Source: Monoplex corrugatus
Taxonomy: Eukaryota > Mollusca > Gastropoda > Littorinimorpha > Ranellidae
Length of the DNA: 64,000 bases
Direction of reading: 5' to 3'
Assembly (NCBI GenBank): GCA_030674185.1
Contig: CM060308.1
Location: forward strand, 40,617,857-40,681,856
Shown one piece after another: positions 1-15,726 of this stretch; within the stretch, counting starts at the first letter, position 1, and each line of letters begins with the position of its first letter. The notes under the pieces are model-generated. The model did no database searches, was not told the origin of the DNA, and worked only from the letters and a program-made list of their open reading frames with translations. Position numbers and translations under genes: made by a program.

Positions 1-1151
1 GAGCACCAGTCGAGATCAATGAGGGGGGGATAAAGATCCATGCCCGATTGGGTATTGAATCCTGGACTTTGAGGAACCTATAGTTTTCAAGGCAGGTGTT
101 TAACCCGTTTCACATTTTCATACCCCTTTATGAGAAAACTGGAAGGGAGAGGATAAACTTTTGCAACCTCTTGTAGGGATGTCACAGCACAGTTCTGTCC
201 CTTTGATTGTTCCAAGAATTATTACCATTACAATTTACATGTACAGTTTTGGAGAATGTTGGAGAAAGATCAGATTCAAAATGTGTACCACCATTGAACT
301 TCAACATGCAAACCTATTTTCAAGTCCTACAGTGTTATGGAAATGTAAGAAGTTCTTCATAATCAAAATAGTGATGATTTAAGAGTTTTGAGGACTGAAT
401 GTCGTGATTCTGTCATAAAGATGTTACTGTTTATTTTGATGGAGCTGAATTTTTCTCCATACACTGTCTTCTTGTAAATTTGAACTGTTTTGTCATGCTA
501 CATTATTGGTGTACATTATTTGGATGTGTCTGTAAAAGGTCTGTGGGAGATGGGAATAGACATGTGTGCCATAATTTGAACAGGTAGTGCCTCAAGAGAG
601 TTTCTATCTTTTTATTCTCACATACCAATCAAGATGTGAACACATAGCCAGTAGACCTGGACAAGACGACAGACTGCCTGTATGGTCAAAGCAAAGCAAA
701 AGATTGTTTAACTAATGTTAAATTATCAGAGTATTATCAGGTTCCAACACCCTTATACGTTGTTATATAATCAGTAGATTGACACATGTTCCCAGGTTTC
801 GCTGGAATTGTTTGAAGAGTCATGGTCTTGAATTTAATACCTCAAGTACCTTTAATCACCACATTGAAACTTGTCTGTTCTCTGCCCATCATAATGTGCC
901 AATCATGCTGGTGTTTGTTCAGGGTTTTATAGGTTTTGTATTTTGCTCTCATGTCAAGACCTTCCTAGTTCATAGCTTTTGCACGTTGCTTGAGGAATCT
1001 GCCCGCCAACTGTAGCAGATCAAGGTGGAGCACATGTGGAATGTCCAATTACAAAACTCCCACATGAACCAAAAACATGTTTTTTAGATTTTAATTTTAA
1101 TTCTTCAACTTTGATATTGAATTTACCATTAACGATGTATTTTTCTTTCAG
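1..1151 (+). other. TBP upstream intron sequence
   Basis: This is non-coding as far as I can see. It ends in a pyrimidine-rich acceptor (ttttctttcag, 1141-1151) before the first visible TBP exon. At about 25-115 the minus strand has a degenerate tRNA-like B-box and may be a SINE fragment. No exon for the variable TBP N-terminus could be recognised. Confidence 0.6.
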
Positions 1152-4946
<3,795 letters not shown>

Positions 4947-5816
4947 TGTGTAAGCAGGCCTCTTCACTTCACCTGTCTCCCAGTCCCACTGCCAGCTGTT
5001 GTCACTTCTCACCGATTTGGTCACACAGCATCTGTTTCATCGTTGACAACATCATCTTCATCACCAATGTCATTGTATATATCATCAGCGTCGTTATCAT
5101 CATCAACAGAAATGTCACACGGTGCGATAGACTGTGAAAGAAACTGCTCCATTACATGATTCATTCATCTCACTGTGCATCTGACTGAGAGAAAAGTATT
5201 GACATGTTCATGTGTGAAGATATTCTCCATCAGAGATTCTGCTTTGTCCTGGAATTCTGGCATTCCTTAAAGTCAGATACTGTGAAGAAACAAACTTTAC
5301 ACAGGTTTCTGGATGGAGTAGTACTGGTGGATGTGTGTGCAAGATTAGTCTGATGTATGCCTTGTAACATTTATCATTAATATATGTAATTGATATTTTA
5401 GAATGTGTGGATCTACAGAGTATATGTGATTGTTTCATACTTGCGTACATGTGCGGTTTCACGATACTAGAAACTATTTAACAATATGCAGGATCTGCAT
5501 GTCGAAATACAGATATAAACCTAAACTGTGTTGTGAACTGGAGAATGTCTCATTGCTGTGAGTGTGAACATAGATCTTTAGTGTCCATTCACCTATTTCA
5601 GTTGGTCAGTAGAAATGTTTTCCTATTTTTCTTATTTTCGCTTAACCATGGAAATGATAGCAGATGGCCAAATCTGCATGTACTGTCTAATTGGCAGACT
5701 TCTGAAATACTTTTTATGTGAAATTGGTAAACATAAACAACTATATGGTTAAAAAAAAAATTCATTGTTTTACTGTAGCATGGGACAGACAGAATTAATG
5801 TTGTTATTGTTGTTTA
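4947..5816 (+). other. TBP 3' UTR and downstream sequence
   Basis: Follows the TBP stop codon and contains no supported coding sequence. No AATAAA is obvious close to the stop; the first canonical hexamers on the plus strand that I noticed are far downstream (7084-7089 and 7573-7578). The 3' UTR is therefore either long or uses a variant signal. The 3' end cannot be set from sequence. Confidence 0.45.
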
Positions 5817-6284
5817 AAGCCCAGCCGACTGCGTAGAGCCATATCAGGGCTGTAACCGCTTCAAAACACACAAAACTTCAACAGGAAAAAGAAAAGAAAA
5901 TTAAGTACTTGCATATAATCTAAGGACATGCCCCCGGCGTTGACCATTCCGTCCAATTTATTGCAAAGGGGAGATTTAAAGAACACCTGAATACAAATAT
6001 AAGCATACCTAAGGACACCAAAACATATATAAAAACAGGCATAAATTACCTAAAATTGCTTCTGCATATCTCACCTCCTTAGAGCCAAAAATGCACTTAA
6101 TGCATGTACCCAATTATCAATCCTGAGAAAAAGTACGTAAAACTTTATCGAACAAATACAGGTGAATGGACCATTAAGCAGAAAATGACAGGTAGATAAT
6201 GACAGAAAGCAAAGCAACCAGGCAGAAACAAAGAGAATGACAGAAAAGAGGAAATTTCTAGCACAGAATTTCCAGAAGGTGGGA
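5817..6284. repeat. Interspersed repeat family R1, copy 1
   Basis: About 470 bp shared, with small indels, with 15727-16220. Both copies start near agcccagccgactg and end in ccagaaggtggg. Shared blocks include aaattacctaaaattgcttc, gagccaaaaatgcact and tttatcgaacanatacaggtg. No coding potential or clear terminal inverted repeat was seen, beyond a short AGCCC/GGGCT pair at the left end. Probably a non-autonomous mobile element. Confidence 0.8.
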
Positions 6285-7739
6285 ATTAATGTTGAAACCG
6301 CATCTGTTTCCATTGTTTAAGCCAGAATGCTGTGTAGTGGATAGTTATTAACAAAGCATTTTGTGAAAATGCTTGAATCTGCATTAGCAAATTTAAACAA
6401 TTGTAGTGCATGCATTATTGTGTATACTGTGGGAGAAAATGATGTTTGCTGTGAGACTGAGATTAGTATTCAAGGACATAAGTTTCCATCACAAAAACTG
6501 CACTGAATTTCTATGTAGACACAAAAATGGAATGGTCTAGGTGATGGTCTTACAATACTTGGATCAACTGATATTTTACTATGGCGCAGATATAGGTTCC
6601 GTTGTAGACGACGAAACTGGACACAAAAGTAGCGCACATGATGCATAGTTTTGAAGTTTCAAAAGACAATATTTTTCAGCTTTCTTTGCTTTAACTGTTG
6701 CTTAACACAGACAGATGATTTGTATCACAAGATGGTTTGTATCACTAGAGTAAACACACCTATTGTGTGGAGTTTATTTTGCTACCTGGAAGAGACTTGC
6801 AAAGTGACTACTTCTGAGCATGTCTTCAGTTTGACTGCCATTTTTACATTCCTTCAACACACAATGAGTAAAACGAAAACTCCTTTTTTTCAGCAAACCG
6901 CATTTGTTTCTTTTAACAGATGATTTTGCTTAGAATCCCATCAGGATTCTGGATTATCCAGGAGAATGCGAGGTTTTGTCATTCATGCAAAAATTTACAT
7001 CAAAGTCGGATGTGTGGTGCTTAGCTATGGGCTTTCTTTCCCACCTTATTCACCTTTCACAAACTTACCTTTGGGGGGTGATTAATAAATATTTAGAGAT
7101 GACAAGACATAACAGCACATCATGAATATTTTGCAAGTCTATTCAAGAGTGGGGCACTCATTACTCAGCCTAGTGTTCCTGGTATTGTGAAATTGCACAC
7201 ATGTAATGATGTATAAGTGGCTTATATTTTGGAGTTGGATCTGGAAAGAGATTGTTCACAGTGTCATGATGTTTGGTGCTTGGCTGCAACTGATGTTTCA
7301 TCAACATGCACACACAAGAAAATGTGTACATCATCAGAAAACAGATGAGTAGTAAAGAAAACACTGATTTGTACACATACACACATTTCTGCCAAAAGCT
7401 CTGGAGGCAGAAGTGTGACAACAGTATTGAAAAAAGTCGAGCTGTATTGTATTACTGTTTTTTTTTTTAACTAATGCTAGTGTAAATACACACCTGTAGT
7501 GTAAGTTTAAATTGTATTTTCTGTTTATTTGTACATTTCTTGTTTGAGGTAGAAGTGTGCAGCAGGATTTGAAATAAAAGTCATGTGACAAGTATTACTA
7601 TTAATACCTTAATTGTGTCACTTTGTTTTTTTTAAAGTTTATGAAAATGTCTTTATCTGTATGGTTGCCTATGATTTTTATTGATAACCTTTGATTTTCG
7701 GTTGGAAGATACTGGGTTCAGTGCTCTTGGATACCTACA
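6285..7739. other. Unassigned intergenic sequence
   Basis: AT-rich sequence with no supported gene. Short open frames lack recognisable domains. Confidence 0.5.
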
Positions 7740-7814
7740 CTGATGTCTAAAAAGTAGAGATTTTCTCCATCTCCCAGGTCAACATATGTGCAGACCTGCC
7801 AGTGCCTGAATCCC

Positions 7815-7885
<71 letters not shown>

Positions 7886-8062
7886 GAATATCAAGTGTGC
7901 ACATTAAAGACCTGTAAGTCGTGTCAGTGGATGGCTTACGGAAACATGAAAACACCAACAGAGGTGGAGTATGCAGACTGCAGCAACATACTACCTGTAC
8001 ATGTCTGCAAAACGATGTGCATACACTCACTTTGCAGAATTTGTGGGAGTCCCAGTTAAAAA
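7740..8062 (+). repeat. Interspersed repeat family R2, copy 1, with (TA)n expansion
   Basis: Shares ordered blocks (gtagagattttctcc, gcagacctgccagtg, ggaaacatgaaaacacc, atgcagactgcagcaac) with 27400-27700 and 32795-33108. Resembles, from memory, the 3' part of a common gastropod short repeat. A (TA)n tract at 7818-7882 occupies a short variable segment of the other copies, so the microsatellite expanded inside the repeat. Confidence 0.7.
7818..7882. repeat. (TA)n microsatellite
   Basis: A pure alternating TA tract of about 65 bp within R2 copy 1. It can form cruciforms. Confidence 0.97.
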
Positions 8063-9150
8063 AAATGCACAAAAAAATCATGTTACTAGTCTTTCCGTAT
8101 TAGTGTTATGATTTATTGTAAATGAGGTTCAGTGACCTCATGAATAAAAATAATAAATGTCAAACGAATGAAATAGCACTCGCATCAGCATATCGTGCAG
8201 TATTGTCAGTTTTTCATCTTCTGTGTAAGCATCATACATAAAATGCCAGGTCTAATTTACCATCTTTTCAGCGTTTTTTTTAAAAATGGTCTGTACATAC
8301 TGCATAGGTTTTATATCATACGTTAATACACTGTGCTCAGAAGATATAAACTAAAATAAAGTCATGCGTAAAAATTAAATTAAAAAGTATGAAAAACACA
8401 GTGAAACAGTATAAAACAAGAAAACAGTATAAAAGCAAAATAAACTATTTTCCAAAGTTGACTTTTCTTTCACAAGAATAAATTTCTATTTTCTAGAGTA
8501 ATGGCATAAACACATAATGCCCTGGTCCCTGGAGGATCTGCACTTACACAAAAAAACATGATAGAGAATCTATATTGATGCAAATGAACTTTGATAGAGT
8601 ACAGATATTAATATAACACAAAACTGGAATATTAGTAGTATTGAGAACAAGAGGTATGAGGAAAGTGGGGGGGAGAGAGAACATGTTAAAACATGCAAGA
8701 ACTGTCACTGCTACTACTGTTAATGTTATTCTGTTAATTAGTGCAGAGATAAAGTTGACAGATACAATTACTGAAACAAAAGATAATCTCTTATAAAGCA
8801 TCAGACATTTAACATTAATTATAAATTGAATCATTAAAAAACAAAAGTCATCTACCCCCCCCCCCCCCCCCCAAAGATGTGTGTGTGTACATGACATGAC
8901 TTTTCCCTGAAATGTAATACTGTATTGATGTATATACTGTATTATAAAAATTTATGAAATGTAACATGTCTTTCTGGAACGTTAGTGTATCAAAATGGGA
9001 TCTTTGATGAGATGGAAGAGTATTCCAGAATAAGTTGCCCAAGAAGCATGTCAGTTTCAGGTGTTGGAACTTGGAAGTTTAGTCAACATGTTTGTGGGAC
9101 ATACTATGTCAGTACAACTTTTTGCATGAATGTCAAGAGACTGTGAATGA
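8063..9150. other. Unassigned intergenic sequence with poly-C tract
   Basis: No supported gene. Contains a run of 18 C at 8855-8872. Confidence 0.5.
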
Positions 9151-9165
9151 GTGTGTGTGTGTGTG

Positions 9166-9256
<91 letters not shown>

Positions 9257-9310
9257 CCCCGTATGTGTGTGTGCCCCCGTATGTGTGTGTGTGTGTGTGT
9301 ATGTGCGTGC
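9151..9310. repeat. (GT)n microsatellite with interrupted variants
   Basis: Long GT repeat, then two gcccccgtat interruptions near 9253-9282, then more GT. Frames on both strands through it (Cys-Val or Thr-His repeats) are artefacts. Confidence 0.95.
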
Positions 9311-9626
9311 ACACTTGCGTATATGTGTATTGGCATGTTTCTTAAGAAGATGATTGGAAAGTTAAATATTTTCCTTTTTTTTTTATCCCCCTTTTAATAG
9401 AAATAAAGCAAATTAAAAACAAGAGATTGGATGTTTTGTATTGATATGGAAGGTTGTACGTGTCTCTTATTCTGCCTGTTTAATTCTATTGTTTAACAAA
9501 GGATCAGAAAGAAAAATTCAGCTGTTTTTGGATGGATTTTCACCAGACATGACTCATTACCTGTTCTATTCATAGTTTCATTCACTGAGATGGTTATGAA
9601 TGAATACTGACTCATCATCATCATCA

Positions 9627-12487
9627 TCAGGTGCCCTGTCGCATGGCATTGGTGACCATGGACTTCCAACCATCTCTATCTCTCGTTGCCCCCAGCATCT
9701 CCCCCACCCTCTTCATCCTCAACCACTCTGCAAGTCCGTCCAGCATTCTCTCCCTGGGTCTACCCGGTGCTCTCTTTCCCTCCAGCTTTCCCGTTGTGAC
9801 CAGGTGCTCCAAATCCCCCTTCCTCATAAAATGGCCTATAAATGTTGCTTGTCTTTTCCTAATCTTCCTTATCAGTGATCGACTTGTGTCTGCCTCCATC
9901 AAGACTGTCTCGTTTGTTTTCTTTGCTGTCCATGGTACTCTCAACATTCTTCTGAGAAACCACATCTCGGCTGCCTCAATCCTGCTCTGGCTTTGCTTGC
10001 TGACTGTCCACGCCTCGCATCCGTACAACAGTATTGGTTCTATATAACATTCAAGGACTCTCTTTCTGATGTTAATTGATAGGCATTTGTTGGTAAGAAT
10101 GCTTGTCATCTTCTTGAATGCTGTTTTGGCTTGGCCGATTCTGCCAGCTATTTCCGATGTGCATCTGCCGTCTGATGAAATGACCGTTCCCAGGTATTTG
10201 AACTTATTAACCTGTGTCAAGGTTGTGCTATTTGCTGTTATTTTGTAGGAGGGGATTTCATGTTTTTTACTGATCACCATGACTTCAGTCTTCCTGCTGT
10301 TTAGTTCCAACCCCTTACCTTTGCTTTCTGTTTCTAGTATATTCACAAGGTTTTGTAGGTTCCTTTCATTTTCTGCAATTAGTACCGAATGTTGTTTATC
10401 ATTTTCCCTCCAACCTTTAATCCAGGGTCTTCTTCTAGGTTTCTCATGATGTTTTCGCTATATAGTGAAAACAGATCTGGTGACAAAACACAACCCTGTC
10501 TGACTCCTCTTTTGATGTTTTGAAAAGAGCTTATATTGTTTTCTATTCTCATTGCAGCTGTTTGTTCCCAGTACATATTCCTGATTATTCGTAGATCTTT
10601 TCCATCGACATTGAGTCTCTCCAGTTGGTTGATCAATTCTTCATGTCGTACCCGATCGAAAGCCTTGGTATAGTCAACAAAGCATAAATACAAATCCTTA
10701 TTCATCTCAATTGACCTCTCTATGATAGTTCTTAGGATGTATATGGCATTAATAGTTCCTTTCCCCTCCACAAATCCACACTGTTCTTCTGCTATTTCTC
10801 TTTTGATTCTATTTCTTGTCTTCATCATGATTATTCTTAACAGGATTTTTGTTACATGACTCATCAAACTGATTGTGCGATGAAGTTCGCATTCTATAGC
10901 CCCTGTCTTCTTTGGAAGTGCAATGAAAATTGATTTTGACATATCTTTGGGGATTTTTCCAGTGTCATAAATTTCATTTAGGAGGACTGTTATTTTTTCT
11001 ATGCCAAATTCCTCCAGGGCTTCAATCATCTCTGTAGTAATGTTGTCTGGTCCTGGGGCTTTTCCTGGTTTCATCTTTTTCAGTGCTGCTCTGACTTCAT
11101 CTTTCATCATGGGTGGTCCTTCAAAGTTCTTTTTTATAATGTGTTCTTCGTTTCTGTCATTCTCAAAAAGGTCTTTAATGTACTCTCCCCATCTGTCTAA
11201 TACCTTGTCTTTTTCCATGATAAGCGTGCCATCTTTTGATTTTAAGCAACCAGTTGATGTGCATGTATTTTTCCTGTGAACAATTTCTTCAATTCGTCTG
11301 TACATACCCTGAGGATCCATTTTGTGTCGTTCTTCTATCTCTTTGCATTTTGTGTTCAGCCAAGCTTCCTTAGCTTCATTGCACCTATACCTGATTTCTT
11401 TGTTTATCTTCCTGTATATCTCCTCGTTTCTCTTTGCCTTCCTCCTTTTCTCCATCAGGCCCAAAATTTCATTAGACATCCAGCTCTTTTTTGCTTTTCT
11501 ATTTGCCTTAGGGATTTCTTCACAAGCTTTATTTATAGAATTTCTCAACTTTGTCCATTGTTCCTCACTGTCACCAACGTCTTCCAGAGCACTGAATTTG
11601 TTTTGAACATGTATATTAAATTTTTGACGTATCATTTCATCTGTCTTCAAGAGTCCAAAGTTTAGTTTGATGTTGCTTTTGATCTGTTTCCTTTTCCTCA
11701 ATTTCAGCCTAAACCTTCCCACTACCGGATTGTGGTCACTGTTGCAGTCTGCGCCTGGTAGTGTTTTTGCTGACAGTAAAGAATTTCTAAATCTTTTGTT
11801 GATCAGGATGTAGTCAATTTGATTTTTGGTATTATCTCCTGGACTCATCCAAGTCCATTTTCTTCTGTTAGGCTGCTCAAACCAGGTGTTTCTTACTATG
11901 AACTCATTCATCTGTGCCCATTCTACAAGCTTCCCCCCTCTTTCGTTTTGTGTACCAAGGCCATGAGGTCCAACTATATCCTCCACCCTATCCTGTCCCA
12001 CTTTAGCATTAAAATCTTCCATTATGACTGTAACTTCCTGTGATTTACATTGGACCTTGGCTATCTCTAAAACTTCGTAGAAGTTGTCGATGTCTTCCTG
12101 AGTACTTGCAGATGTTGGTGCATACACCTGTATGATGTTGATATCAAAAGGTTTCCCTCTGAATTTGACCAGTAAAACTCTGTCGGACACTGCCCAGTAT
12201 CCTTTAACTGCTTTTGATTTGTCTTTGTCCATTATGATGCCTACTCCTCTTTCATGTGAATTACCACCAGAGTATATCACTGTATATTCTCCTAATGTTA
12301 TCATGCCTGCCCCTTTCCATCTCATTTCCCCTAGTCCTAAAATACTGATGTTAAGCCTTTCCATCTCCATTTTGATGTTGTCTAATTTACCTTTCTGCAA
12401 CATTGTTCTGATGTTCCATGTTGCCACCTTGGTGTTGAATTTAATCTTGGTTTTGGTCGCAGTAGCTGGCTGACAGTCTGGTGTCAC
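9627..12487 (-). pseudogene. LINE ORF2: endonuclease-reverse transcriptase, frameshifted with YADD deleted
   Basis: Two minus-strand frames are the halves of one protein. The first (12487 down to 10379, 702 residues) has APE-type endonuclease motifs TWNIRTML (about residue 23), GEMRW (E54), VYAPTS (121), MEDFNAKVG (156), NQIDY (222) and SDH (250-252). RT motifs follow: KPGKAPGPDNITTEMI (473), FVDYTKAFD (603-611) and GVRQGCVLSP (661-670). It ends at INNIRY and a stop, exactly where the catalytic Asp pair should follow. The second (10346 down to 9627, 239 residues) has SRKTEVMVISKK, YLGTVISSDG, LLYGCEAWTV and RRMLRVPWTAKK. The frame change agrees with a 16-bp deletion between two GTAC direct repeats near 10380-10386. 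In MEDFNAKVG the usual Gly before Asp is Glu. The frame opens at a GTG codon with no in-frame ATG seen upstream, so the true start is unclear. Confidence 0.9.
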
Positions 12488-12768
12488 CTGCGCCGCATGA
12501 CAGTCCCTACCGGACGAAGGTGCTCCGCAGGAGCACCTATTGACGTCGTTAACTTTCTTCTTTCTTCTTTATTCTTCCTCTGTCCATGGATTTCCTGGGG
12601 AAAAGTACGATGGTGGTTTCCCCTTGCCTTCCATCGGTTTTTTATTTTAGGGTTGACTCCCTTAGCCTTACTCTCTCCCGAGGCAGTGGAGCTATTTACC
12701 CATAGCTTGGGGATCTGGTTCATGGGCACCAGGGCGTGTCCACACGCCGGTGGGCCTGCATGCCTCAC
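12484..12768 (-). CDS. Short ORF1-like frame of the RTE-like LINE
   Basis: A frame of 94 residues from an ATG at 12768, rich in Arg and Lys, ending MRRR. Its stop overlaps the beginning of the endonuclease-RT frame, offset by one base. It shows no domain I recognise. It may be a small ORF1, or a leader once fused to ORF2 and separated by an indel. GC content is higher than in the flanks, which agrees with it belonging to the element. Confidence 0.4.
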   Translation of the reverse strand: MRHAGPPACGHALVPMNQIPKLWVNSSTASGESKAKGVNPKIKNRWKARGNHHRTFPQEIHGQRKNKEERRKLTTSIGAPAEHLRPVGTVMRRR

Positions 12769-12900
12769 GTCTGGGGGCCAGACCTCCTCCGAGTCCTATG
12801 AGATTCAGCCTGAGTCCGTGAGGTGCTCAGTTACCGCCTGTCGCCACGAGGAGGCACAGCGTAGGGCTTGCTGATGGAGAGGCTATGTACTGACAGGAAG

Positions 12901-13524
12901 AGACTTACGCATTGCTCTTCTTTTCGCACAGCAGTGCTAGCCAGCGGTGCAGGCCGAAGCAACACACTAGACGCATCACATCTGCCAATATGACAAGGAT
13001 GGTCCAATATTTAGACCATCATTGTCCAGAATGGTTATTTGAAGAGAAGTGTGTGGTGCTGAGCAACTTTGTTCTCTGCAATATGAAGTTTCATGTAGAC
13101 AAGGTCAAATGACTAACTGAGAAATGCAACTGCAGCTTCCAAGATACTTTCATACACTGGCTCAGTCACCACGAAAATAACTGATTGGGGCTTCACTATT
13201 GAATGAAGTGCTACATATCATTACCAAACTGTAGCTTCATGATCAAACAAATCAATACAAAAACATGAAATTCATGATGCATTACACATTTTACAAGACA
13301 CACTACAATATGCACAGAAAAATTCTACGATACTTTCACACTCCAGAATAAACATTAATAAACATGCACTCATGAAAACATACCAACAATGTCCAACAAA
13401 CATCCACAGTCATAAGCATGTACACAGATATAAACGACTACGTGATACATATGATCGTCAGAAGGGAAACTATGCAGCAGAAACAAGATCTGCCCATTTC
13501 TCTCTGCTGATGCCACAGACAAGT
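12901..13524. other. Unassigned sequence upstream of LINE remnant
   Basis: No intact gene. The 3' part may belong to the degenerate LINE that becomes recognisable from about 13525, but similarity is too weak to set a boundary. Confidence 0.4.
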
Positions 13525-13965
13525 TGTGTCTTAAATTCTATCCAGACTGTTGTAACTCTCTCTTAGCTGGACTTTTCTGATGAAAAGCTATCGAAACTCC
13601 AAAGAATCCAAAACAATGCAACTTGACTTGTCCTACAGGAGAGCAAATGGAGCAATGCAAAAGCATTTTTGCAAAAAATACACCAGTCACACCAATGTGA
13701 CCATGAATTGAGTATAAAATTGCCACACTGTGATTTTTGTGTCTGAGTTCAAGACAATGCCAACATATTGTCAGAACTCCTGCCATACAAACCTTTCAAT
13801 GCTCCCAGGTCTCAAGAAGCTTCTCTTAACTGTATCTAAGTTCTCACTAACAACTTGCAGAAAGAAATCTTTGTCTGTTTTTGGCCAAACAAAATGGAAC
13901 TTCCTCCCAATATTTTTGAGACAAAGCAGATGTCTGCTTACATTCAAAAAGCGTCTCTTTTAGAA
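13525..13965 (+). pseudogene. Degenerate CR1-like LINE C-terminus
   Basis: Several plus-strand frames, with multiple frameshifts and stops, read in order like the C-terminal region of CR1-type LINE polyproteins. A CNSLLAGL-like block (about 13550) comes first, then a KLSKLQRIQNNAT-like block (about 13580-13630). A final SLSVFGQTKWNFLPIFLRQ..TFKKRLF block covers about 13860-13963. The same end pattern appears in the much better preserved CR1-like element at 29573-31769. This is an old, dead copy lying directly beside the 5' end of the RTE-like LINE. Confidence 0.65.
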
Positions 13966-14036
13966 GCATCTACAAAAATCATAATGCCTAATACAGTAAT
14001 AGCTCTTCCAAATCTAGTGGTATCACAATTTGTTTA

Positions 14037-14285
14037 ATGTGTATGTTGTGTGTGTGGTGTGTGTGTGTGTGTGTGCATGCACACATATGTGTGTGTGTGT
14101 GTGTACATGTGTATGCACATGGTGTGTGTTTATGTATGTACATGTGTGTGCATGCTTATAATACATTATATATGTGTGTGTATTTTCATGTGTATGTCAC
14201 TGATAAATTGAAAAACATTTTTGTTATTTTTGACAAACCATGTTTACGTTGCATTGATTTACTGACGTGTGTGTGTGTGTGTGTG

Positions 14286-14353
<68 letters not shown>

Positions 14354-14519
14354 ATGTGTATGCACATGGTGTGTGTTTATGTATGTACATGTGTGTGCAT
14401 GCTTATAATACATTATAAATGTGTGTGTATTTTCATGTGTATGTCACTGATAAATTGAAAAACATTTTTGTTGTTATTTTTGACGAACCATGTTTACGTT
14501 GCATTGATTTACTGACGTA
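14037..14519 (+). repeat. Tandem duplication with GT microsatellites
   Basis: A segment from about 14103 to 14268 is repeated at 14349-14518, offset 246-249 bp. Both copies run from gtacatgtgtatgcacatgg through gtatgtcactgataaattg to tttactgacgt. GT tracts precede each (14037-14102 and 14266-14348). The copies differ by only a few bases and one 3-base insertion, so the duplication is recent. Confidence 0.9.
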
Positions 14520-14719
14520 GGGCCTATATATGAATCCCATAGTATTTGTACTGCATTATTTATAATGTATTGGCATGGAAATGTTTATGCCACATTGACA
14601 TTATGAGTGTACGTATCAGATTGTGATACCACTTTACTATTCTTAACATCGCAATGTTTATGCTGTTAGTAAAGTGCAATGAGCATTCACTGACATGTGT
14701 GTGTGCTATATATACTAAA

Positions 14720-14915
14720 TCATTATTATTATTCTTACTATACAGGTAACCATGATATCAGCAACCGAAGGACTGGACATACAGGGAAGTATTTGCGACT
14801 TGAAGTGTGAAAGCATGGGCATATCAGTGGGCAGCAAGTTCCAAACAGATGGTGTGATGAAACCGAAAGCACATTCACTATCTGATTTGTGATCAGCTTT
14901 TGGCATCATCAGCTT
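14720..14915 (-). pseudogene. LINE C-terminal remnant
   Basis: The minus-strand frame contains AFGFITPSVWNLLPTD..LSHFKSQ, the typical end of CR1/L2-type LINE proteins (AFS..P..WN.LP...FK..L). It is very short, has no upstream domain and is not a host gene. Confidence 0.5.
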
Positions 14916-15193
14916 TTGTTTTGAGGATTGTAGGGAGCGTAAAATTTGATTTTTGTGTGCAGAGGGTGATCTGAGAGCTAAGGTGGTAAAGATCCATCAA
15001 ACTGGCAGTATGTGAGGCTTCCATTTTTATACTGGCAGTGAGATTTGATCAGTAACCAGTGGAGTTCTTTGCGTAATGGTGTTACATGATCATATCTTTT
15101 CTTCAGGATTAGACATGCTGCATTGTTCTGAACCCTTGGAAGTCGAAAAATTTGTTCTGCAGGTAAGCTAGTTCAGTTCAGTTCAGTTCATAT

Positions 15194-15240
15194 TGCTTAT
15201 AGCCCAGCCGACTACTAGAGCCATATCAGGGCTGGTAAGC
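15194..15240. repeat. R1 left-end fragment
   Basis: Carries the left-end motif agcccagccgact..agagccatatcagggct found in both longer R1 copies, but nothing downstream matches. The next 485 bases (15241-15726) hold no supported gene. Confidence 0.6.
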
Positions 15241-15726
15241 CAGTTAGCACATAAAATTTTACAATAGCTTAGCTGGGAAGTTATTGTAGCAGAGACAAGT
15301 CATTTATTCCGTTTTGGACAGATGTCTGATTGAAGTGATCCTCCTGAGTTCTAGATAAGAATTACAACAGATGTAGCTGATGTTGTCCTGCATAGACAAA
15401 TTTTGGTCAATAATGACCGTACGATATTCAAAGAGGTTTGGAATGTAGTATCAATACCACCAATATTGACACACTCACTGCATATCAATTTATGTTAAAA
15501 AGTGGTAGGCCTACCAACAGGCTTCATTTCTGTTGTGTGTATGTTCACCTTTAGTTTGTTGCTGTTCATCTAGTACAACACACCATCAAGATCTGTCTGG
15601 ATTCTCCTTTCAACAGAGGAGAAATTATTTGGTGAAGAACTTTCCAAGAGTTCTGTGTCATCTGTGTGTTTGTGAAAATCACTATCATGTACAGCAATTA
15701 GAGACAGAAAATTGCCTTCAGTTCTT

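Larger units (their letters stand above)
9607..12900 (-). mobile_element. Near-full-length RTE/BovB-like LINE (inactive)
   Basis: A non-LTR retrotransposon of about 3.3 kb, read on the minus strand. In order it has a GC-richer 5' region (about 12770-12900), a short upstream frame (12484-12768), an apurinic endonuclease and reverse transcriptase (10379-12487), and the post-RT C-terminal domain (9627-10346). It ends just after GGCACC with a (TGA)n tail at about 9607-9627. Short microsatellite tails are typical of RTE-clade elements, and the size fits that clade. It is disabled by a deletion in the RT active site (see the pseudogene entry). A 5'-truncated close relative lies at 51903-52607 with the same tail. 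The 5' boundary is approximate; no target-site duplication was established. Confidence 0.88.

Noticed and set aside
9057..9397. Cys-Val and Thr-His repeat proteins
   Set aside because: Translations of the GT microsatellite.
12497..12874. 125-residue plus-strand frame opposite the LINE 5' region
   Set aside because: Antisense shadow of the RTE-like LINE leader and ORF1-like frame.
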